A stretch of DNA of 64,000 nucleotides from Dendrophyllia cribrosa (Eukaryota > Cnidaria > Anthozoa > Scleractinia > Dendrophylliidae), in contig JAJLRJ010000007.1 in the NCBI GenBank assembly GCA_024195265.1, positions 30,076,128 to 30,140,127 on the forward strand, written 5' to 3'. Position numbers and translations under genes: made by a program. The notes beneath the pieces were generated by a model. It saw nothing but the letters and a program-made list of their open reading frames with translations. It made no database searches and had not been told where the DNA came from. Of this stretch, positions 49,901-58,900 are shown piece after piece; the first letter of the stretch is position 1; each line of letters begins with the position of its first letter.

Positions 49901-52900
49901 AGTCACCAGAATGTATGTGTTGTTTCTAAAAAGAAGACCCAAAAATGCAGACCAGATGTAAACGAAGACCTGTGATAAAAATAGAAATTTTTTTATAACC
50001 TGAATGACACGTGGCATCACTACAGCTGTGACATCACTTGACTATGCCAACACTTGACTATGTCATCTGGAAAACTTCCTTTTAGATCAGGGGTCTTCGG
50101 TGTTACATTATTAGGCCCAGGAGTTATGCAGTAATATTATTAGACCTTACGCTAGCCTGCAGTTCGGTCCGACCACATGCTTACAACTGTACCACTTGAG
50201 GCTTCAGTTACATTACCACTGGCAGCTTCAATCTCATGCCATTCTTCATTCTCAACTTTGAAAGACATACCTTGGCTAGGTGTCGTTTTACGTTTTGACA
50301 GACTAATGGCATATCAGTGGCATCTTGCATTCTTGGTGGGGCACTGTTCATCGGAGTGGGAACCCCAGCCACAATTCCTGCAGGGTTCGCTTTGCCTGAG
50401 GTTGTGCTTGATGGCTGTCTTTGGTTGGCAACTAGCTTCTTTACTTCTTATGCCTTTTTGCTGTATTGATGGGGTGATGTACTTCTGTGTTCATTAAATT
50501 AATGGGTCTGAAAGGAATGCATCAAAGGAGAGAATGCCCTTACATTTAACTGTGTTCACGAAATAGCAAGGACAGAAGGGTCTGCAAACAAACAGCTTCA
50601 GTTAATGAACACAGAAGTACACTCCATCAGTGCAGTCAAAAGGCTTCAGAACCAAAGAAGCCGAGTCAGAAAATAGCCAGTCATTAAGTTACCATGTGTT
50701 CCTGGGCCCAATAGATGCAACACCTTTGACTACAAGCGTAAATACCATTTTATCTAAAGACAAGAACTCTACAAGTAGGGCTTTAAGGGTGTTGTAAGTG
50801 CCCCTAAGGCACAAGAATTTATCCAAATGTTATGATTTGTTTTAAAGTCGATTTTCTGGTCACACAAGGTGATCAGTCACGCACTTTACTACATCATTTG
50901 AAACCTTTAATCAGTCTTTCGCAATCACTCGTGCATGCAAGTTAAGATTAGAAGGTCCACTGATCTGTTCCTTGAAAAGAAAGAAAAGGAAATCGTTATC
51001 GATCAAAAATCTCGCCAAATCCAGCAAAAATGTAAGTTTGTTTTACTTGATATATTTCGTTTTGTCATTTTCCTTTTTCTTATGTTGTAAATTGATTTTC
51101 AGTTTCATGATATTGATAATGGTTTTCCCGCCGTTTTTCTCTTTTCACAGCTATATGTAAAAGCCTCCTATTACAACTACGAAATGAAGAATAAATGGTC
51201 AATGGATTCTACAGATGTCACAGTGAATCTTCGATTGTGGAACAGTTACACTTCTATCTATGCTTCGAATTCTTAATACGCTTAAAGCCTGGTTTCACAA
51301 CTCGTAGAGTTCTTGTTAGTAATAAACTATAAAACGAGTTGTGACAGATTGAAAATCAATTAGTTGCTATCTCTTATGACCTTGAAGTTGCTATGTCAAG
51401 TGATATGACGTCACTTTGTGGTCATTTTTATCTCGTGAATATGCAAAGCAATTCTTTGACTTCAAACTCGCTGTGGAAAATTAAAACCGATCTGTGGACT
51501 TCAAATGGATTTTTCAAGACTTTGGAAACACTACAACACGATACATGTTTCTAAATGTGTAGCCATTTGATAAAGCGCTGGCCATACCCACGGTGTTGGT
51601 GTACAATTGCAAATTACTTACAATGTTTGACTTTATATCGTTTTTAACCCGTGAATACGCGCATGCGTAATGAACGGGTTATCGGTAATGGAGACAGATA
51701 TGCAAATGAGCACTCACTCGCGAATGCGTTTCGTAACAAAAACAGCGTGAATCCAGCAATAACAATAACTAATTTGTTGTAAACGAATATAAACAACAAT
51801 AAGCTTAAAGATGTTTCGCATTTGGATTATTTAAGGGGGGAGAAACTTAACTACAAGGTGGTTGCTATGGAAGAGTTCCAAACGTCATATAATGAGTTTC
51901 TTTACTTCCTCGGCTATGATGTTTGGTCACGTTCATTCTGTTAATGGTACCATTAAATTTCATAAGTCACAGCCATATTTGGTAAGTCACGTGACCAGAA
52001 CATAAAAACCCTTAAAACTCAAACATCTTACATTTTTTTCCAATAAAACCAATGTCAACGGCTTAAGAACATCCTAATAAAAAATCTGTAGCATGGATTT
52101 GTTAAAATCCACGTAATTGAAAAAGCTATGACGTCATAAAGGTGTATTTTGATATATTTTCTTTAATAACTTTCCTGTTTTTTCGCCTAACGGTAATTCC
52201 ATGCTACAGATTTTTAAAAAAGTTGAATTGCTTATGATTCGGCAAAAAAAATCAGATTTTTATCTCGTTTCCTTTGAGTTTTTACGCTTTTTCATTCTTA
52301 CGCGCGGTTGGGGACTGGCACTAGTTACGCATGTGCAATGTCGATTTAGTGATGTCTTGTGTTCAGTTTCATAGTTCCCACCACATTAGCAGTTTATGAC
52401 ACGTGAGATATGCTAACCATGAAATAATGTCCCTAGCAACGACTCCAAAACTGTAGTTAAGTTTCTCCCCCCTTAATGCAACATTAAAATCGAAAAGGAT
52501 TTTTCAACCGAGACACGCGTATCTACCTTGAAGTAATTAAATTTATCCTGTTCTAAGTCGGTGATCACGATGGCCGAATGGATTAGCGCGCAGAATGACA
52601 GCCGGAAGTCCCGAGGTTCAAGTCTCGCTCGGGACCTCTTTTTTTTTTTTCTTCTTCTTCTTCTTCTTCTTCTTTTTTCTTTCTTCTTCGGTATTTTTCT
52701 TTCTTCTTCTGTATTTTTCTTTTTGCATTTGTCAAAAATCCTTACATTTAATTTTAAAAAAATATTGAACCACATCAGTGTGAAAACATAAGCTTACCAC
52801 AATATTGCGTTACGCGGTAGCATTTCTTATTCACGGGTTGGCTCTTAGGAGCCTTTGATTATGCTGTTATGGACTAATACCAAAGAAAGGGATCAAATGA

Positions 52901-55900
52901 AAGGATTCTCTGGTTATTCAGGTAAATAATGTTGTGTTTCTATCTTTTCTATGTAGACACTGGGTTGAAGAGTAAAAGTGAATTTATATCAGTTGATAAA
53001 ATTTCGACCGGCCGCGTACCATTTTGCTTTATGCCCGGCCGATTTTTGATATTGTTTGAAGCGAGTGGATTTTTCTAACGTTCGTTTGGTTTCTAGCGTG
53101 TAGCATTTGAAAAGTTAAAACAAGAGTGTTTAAAACGTATAAAAAAGCCAGCGTGTGAAACGTTTAAAAAGAGAGAATGCCAGCATGTGAAACGTTTAGA
53201 AAGAAAAAAAGCCAGCGTGTGAAACGTTTAAACAAGAAAAAGCCAGCGTGCGAAACATTTAAAAAAGAGGAAAGCCAACATGTGAAACATTAAAACAAAA
53301 AAGCCAGCGTGTGAAACGTTTAAAAAAGAAAAAAGCTAGCATGTGAAACGTTTAACCAAAAAAAATCGTTTGAAACGTGTAGCAAAAGGAAACAGCATTT
53401 GAAACGTTAAAAAAAATCCAGCGAGTTCAAGTGTTTCAATGTTTGCTTTGAACGCTTCAGTAGCTTCCAACGAAGTTCTTGACAGTTGCAGCAGTTTCTA
53501 ATTGTCAGGGAAATGTATAGAAAGTATTAGCCGATTTGAAATTTTTGACAAAACCGTTTTCAAAATATGTATTGTTTTCTCGATGCAGAATATTGTTTAA
53601 TTTAGGATCGCGCTTCTTTTGTGCATGTTCCCCGTAATCTAATAAAAGCAAAGGTCCGCTCTTCCCCTATTCCGCTCTGTCTGTTGTACTGTGGTGTTGA
53701 TGCGCCAAACATTAAAGGAAATATCAAATAACTATAAGAAGCTTCCAGTTTAATGCTTAAAGGCAAGTTACAATCAAACTTGTTTAGATTTTTCCTTCAT
53801 AAAACCAAGAATCACGGCAACTAGATCTTTAAGTCTTCTAGTTGTAATTACTTTTCAGTTACGAAATGTTTTAATTACTAAATCATACGGGGATGATCTT
53901 TTTTATGTTGCTTCCTCCATGTTGTGGAACTCGCTTCCTTTACACCTTTGCAACTATAAATCATCTTTATGAATAAGAATGGCATTCTATATACATAAGA
54001 AAAGTCGGAAAATTTAGAAAACACTTAAAGTAATAATATTAAATTGGTTGCTGAATTATTTTGTGATGTTTTTAATAAGAATTTTCGCAGATGCAAGCGC
54101 TCCACGCCGCAATTAGGAGTATAGATGCCAAGACCTCCGAAAGCAGAAAATCACTGTATTCTGATAAGTGTTTGACTCTTTAATTCAAAGGAACGACAAT
54201 TTCATTCAAGTAAAATATGAGTTTCATTCAAAAGTTTAGACCTTTAGAAAAGTATTTTGGATTCATGATCATGAAAAAAGCTTGCTTTCATATTACACTT
54301 TTTCACACGAAATTTTCATGAAGCAAAATTGTGTATTTGCGACAACACTTTGATGGAACTGTGAAGCCTGTAAACGATTCAAACGAATCAAACCAAACGA
54401 TGAAAATGATTCCAACCAAGCGATGGAGGGGATTCAAACCTACAAACCAAACGACTAAAACGATTCAAACCAAACGATGGAAACAATTCAAACCAAACGA
54501 TTCAAACGATTCAAACCAAATAATGGAAACGATTCAAACCAAATGATGGAAATGATTCAAACGATTCAAACTAAACAATGAAAACCAAATGATGAAAATA
54601 TTAAACAAAGGATTCAAGTGTCATTGTCAGTAAGGACCAGGCAAGGTCCACAGATCCAGGTTGGCAAATTCCCTCCAAATTTTCAGCATTTTTTCTCTAT
54701 CAGATAAGATTACCATTGGGGGTATTCTTAGTAAAACAAAATAAATTCCTTCGAATTTTGACCACCCCCCTAGCTTTTGGTGCTATTTCAGCAAGGAGAG
54801 GCGGAAAATTTAGGTCAACTTCCACGGCTAATTTTATAGACTCCGCGTCGGCCTTATTCATTTGTACTTACTGTACATATTGTTCGGCATTCAAACAGCA
54901 TATGTCTGCAATATAAACGATTTTGGATAAAAAGCTTTATTTTGGAGCGGTTCCAAATATTACCACTTCGCGGCTATCGTACTGTATGAATAATTTTGGC
55001 AATTTTCAAAGCTTATTTTCTCCAAAGTGCGGCAGTTTTCTTTCAAATCAAACCTATGTTTTATTAATGTAAATGTTGAGCCACGTAGCACTGGTGATAC
55101 AAACAAGAAATCAGAGAATTAATTCTCTGTGTAAATTATAGTGCTAAGGTCAACCCATAAATTTCCCTGTACTGAGTGTTAGCCCTAGTAAGGAAATGAG
55201 GGACCACACGAGGGAAAGAAAACATCTTGGACCTCAGTAGGATTCGAACCCACGACCTTCGGATTAGATCTTCCGTCGCTATACCGCTTGAGCCACCTGA
55301 TATGTGTGTTGCAGTGCCCTCTGAAGTACGCGAGTGTACTGGCTGGCGCCACCAGCTCCTTCAACTTCTGAAATGATTCTTCTTGAACCTTGCCTCAAAA
55401 ATAGGTTCATTCTTCCTCAGGAGACTTAATGGCTCCACTTCTTGTGCGAAGTTGGGAAGACACTTTGCAGAATACTGGACAAGCTGAACAAATGACCTGA
55501 CCTGTGAAGCATGCTGTGGAGGACTTGCATTGAAAATGGCAGCTACTTTCACTTCACTGGGCATAACACCTTGTCTGCTCATGACCAAAGAATGTTAGCG
55601 TGGGAAGGCGAAACTGGCATTTGTCCCAGTTCAGGGTCAGTCCCTTCTCTCTCAACCGTGTAAGTACAGCATGTGAATTCTTGTCATCCTGTTCTACGCC
55701 ACAACCATGTACAGTCAGGTCATCAGTCAAGTCAGCCACTCCCTTGGAACTGTGCAAAACATCCGCCACTATTTTCTGGTACTTTACAGGTGCTGATGTT
55801 ATCCCAAACATCAAACGTTTTTACCTGTACAGACCATGGTGTGTTGTAAATGTTGTGATTTTGCGTGGTTATTCAAGTTCACCTGATGGAAACCCCACTT

Positions 55901-58900
55901 AAGATCAAGTTTGGAGAACACAATCGTAGGCATAGGGTGCTTCTCCCTCTCTTTTGCTGAGTGTGCCAGCGCATATCTACACAAATCTGAATGTCTCTGT
56001 TAGCCTTTGAAACCATAACCAGCGGCGACACCCACTCTGTTGGGCTGTGCAACACCTCCTCAATAATGTCCTTAGCTAACAGCTCATCGAACTTTTCATT
56101 AACCTTGGCTCTTAAACCGAATGGAAGCCTTCTTACAGGTTGTGCGACAGGCATGACATCATCTTTCACATGAAACTTACGCTGCAAATCTTTCAGCTTT
56201 CCCACACCAGTGGAGACTTCTGCATACTTTTCACGAATATCAGCATCATCGCCCTGGCAACAACTCAACACATGCAATTTCTCCGCAGTTTTCTTTCCAA
56301 GAAGATACCTCCCTGGGCCTTCAATGACTGTAAACTCATCAACACAGCTCTTGCCACTGACCTCACATACACTTTCAAATACAAATGTTCCAATCACCTC
56401 AATAGATTCTTTCTACCCATAAGCAAACAACTTTTTGCTCGATTTCCTGGAATCACACTGGACGCCCCCTTGCTCCATCACTTCCCATGTTGCACGATCA
56501 ATAAGATTACAAGGCGCACCTGAATCGATAATAACAGCAGGTAACATCACTCCACCTTTAAATCGACTTCGCCACTGCCTGCAGACTCAACAACTTCAAC
56601 TCTAAATACATAGTCATCTTGTGAACTGTGAACCAGTGGTTAAATCTTCTCCTTCTTGGTTATCTCTCCCCTGTGTAGCATTCCTTCCCTCAGCATCTCT
56701 AGCTGTAGGTTTGCATTCCTTTGTTTCGCAATGAACAGAAAAATGGCATTTCCCCATGTGTTGCACTTCTTGTTATGGACAGGACACAATTTCAGGCACT
56801 TGCCAGGTGGTCGGTGTAATTACACCGGAAACACCTCATCTCCTTGTCATTTGTAAACCCCTAGAATGTTTGCCAGGCTTGTTTCCTCTGCCTCTACCTT
56901 GCACTGCTCCTTTTCCTTTGTTGTGAGATTTGCCGAACAAAACAGCATTCACCTGGCTTTCTTTCAGAATGGAAGGAACTTACGTCTGAGTTTTGGGTCC
57001 CTGCACCTCTCAATAAGCTAATCCCTTATTGCCTCATCGACATTTGCAAACCCACAGGAGATCTGTTTCTGCCACAACCGACAAAACTGATCCGTCAATT
57101 CCCCTGATGCTTCTCCATCTGCCTAAACCTATGCCTTTCAAATGGAATGGTCAGCTGCTGTGCAAAATAGTTATCCAACAATTCTATACTCTATGTGAAT
57201 GGTCAGATATCTGTGCCAGGCACTGGCATATAGTAAAGTTCCTGAAAGTTCAATCCTGCAGTATGCAATAACAATGTAGCAATTTGTCTAAAGCAACAAT
57301 AATAATGTTAAAGAAGCCTGATGTAGCCAACAATTATTCTTTGCACTCAGTCCGCATTTGTGTAAAACACGTTTGTATTTTTGATTGTTATATAACGAAG
57401 GCTCCAAAAGGAAACCACCAATCCTTTGTGATGGTGGTGTGACACTTTTGTTTCGGCCAAGCAAAAAGGTTTTGGGCGAGTGATATAGGAAAAAAACTTG
57501 CATTTTTCGAAACATGGATTAGAAAAAGAAAGAAAAAGGTTATTTGACATCCACCAGGATTTGAATGCAGGAGCCGGAAGCATTGTTTATGGCTCAGCCA
57601 AACAGCGTGCCAGTTGATTGGGCCACAAGGTCACATACAGTCTTTGGGGTTAAAGTTTAATATTTTAACCGTGTTCAGTTTTTTCCGATTTCAAACGATG
57701 TGTATTTGTGTTACACGAAGACATAAATGACCTAAATTGGGTTTATTTGAACTTTTACAAATGGCAACGAAACTTCACACATTTAAAGACAACATTTGCC
57801 GTGCTGTATCATTTTACCTAAGTCTTGAAAATTCCATTTGAAGTCCAAAGATCAGTTATAAACAAAAAACGTTTACAGCCCCTTCGATGGACAGAGCGAT
57901 GGAAGGAAGGTGTGACCAATTTGCATATTTGCCACCATTTCACCTATTCACAAGTTAAAAACTGAGATGGGGACACAATTTAACAGGGCGGAAAATACAA
58001 CTAAATAATATAGCTTTTTCCAGGTGTGCTCACACTAATGCATATGGCCCTCACATGGGAATTTTAGATAGATAGATAGATAGTTAGTTTATTTATATAA
58101 AAACGTCGCAGCCAATAGGCTGAATTATGTCCTATAATATTTACAATAATAAAACAATGATAAACTATAATAATAATAATAACAATGATATTTACAATTA
58201 AAAACTTATCATTAGTTAGAATTCACAAAATTGTTCAAAAGTCCTAGGCTTTAAAACTATTTACAAGATGGCATTGTGCATTAAAAAAGGTATTCTTAGC
58301 CCTCTTTGTGTTAAATTTAATGTTAAAAGTTCTTGAATTTCTTAGTGAGTACGTAGTGCTGAACTGAGGTGGTAATAGATAATGCAGGCGATGATTGTTG
58401 TCTTCAAGAATATTGTCAAAAGAGACTTACAGAGGTCTTGATGATGATCAGCTAACCTACTTAGGCCTGCCTGTACTAACGCCTCATTATAACTCACATA
58501 TGGATAGATAATTGATAACGCTCTTTTTTGAACCCGTTCGAGATCATTAATTAAGTAAAGTGGAAGGGACGAATGAAAAACTTGGACGGCATAGTCACAC
58601 ACTGACCTAACACAGCTCGTATAGAAAGTAACAAGGTCACTCTTAGGGACATGGGCACGCTTTAATTGTAAGAGGAAATAAAGGCGCTTCGAGGCCTTTT
58701 TAATAACCTCGGCAACGTGTAAATTCCACGTTAAATTACTAGTGATCGTTACGCCTAATAGCTTTGCGCTGTCGACCACCTCTAAGGCGTTACCACATGC
58801 CATCAAAGGAGGAAGGTCAGGCTTATTCTTAGCAAATGATATACGGAGCTCTTTGCATTTATCCGTGTTTAACTGAAAACGATTTAACCTTGACCATTCC

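Larger units (their letters stand above)
51648..52837. mobile_element. TTAA-type element, outer of a nested pair
   Basis: It starts cccgtgaata after TTAA (51644-51647) and ends tattcacggg before TTGG (a changed TTAA). CCC...GGG tips and a TTAA target fit the piggyBac pattern. It contains a second TTAA element and a tRNA-like sequence. Confidence 0.65.

Noticed and set aside
52473..52791. ORFs with Lys/Arg or Phe/Leu runs
   Set aside because: They arise from the (CTT)n and T-run following the tRNA-like sequence.
53095..53425. CRISPR array
   Set aside because: Repeats and spacers are both degenerate and low-complexity, and the DNA is animal nuclear.
54331..54546. 71-codon ORF rich in Asn/Lys/Thr
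   Set aside because: It is the translation of a short tandem repeat.
55228..55300. Functional tRNA gene
   Set aside because: A and B boxes are excellent, but the acceptor stem does not pair and the anticodon loop is 8 bases.
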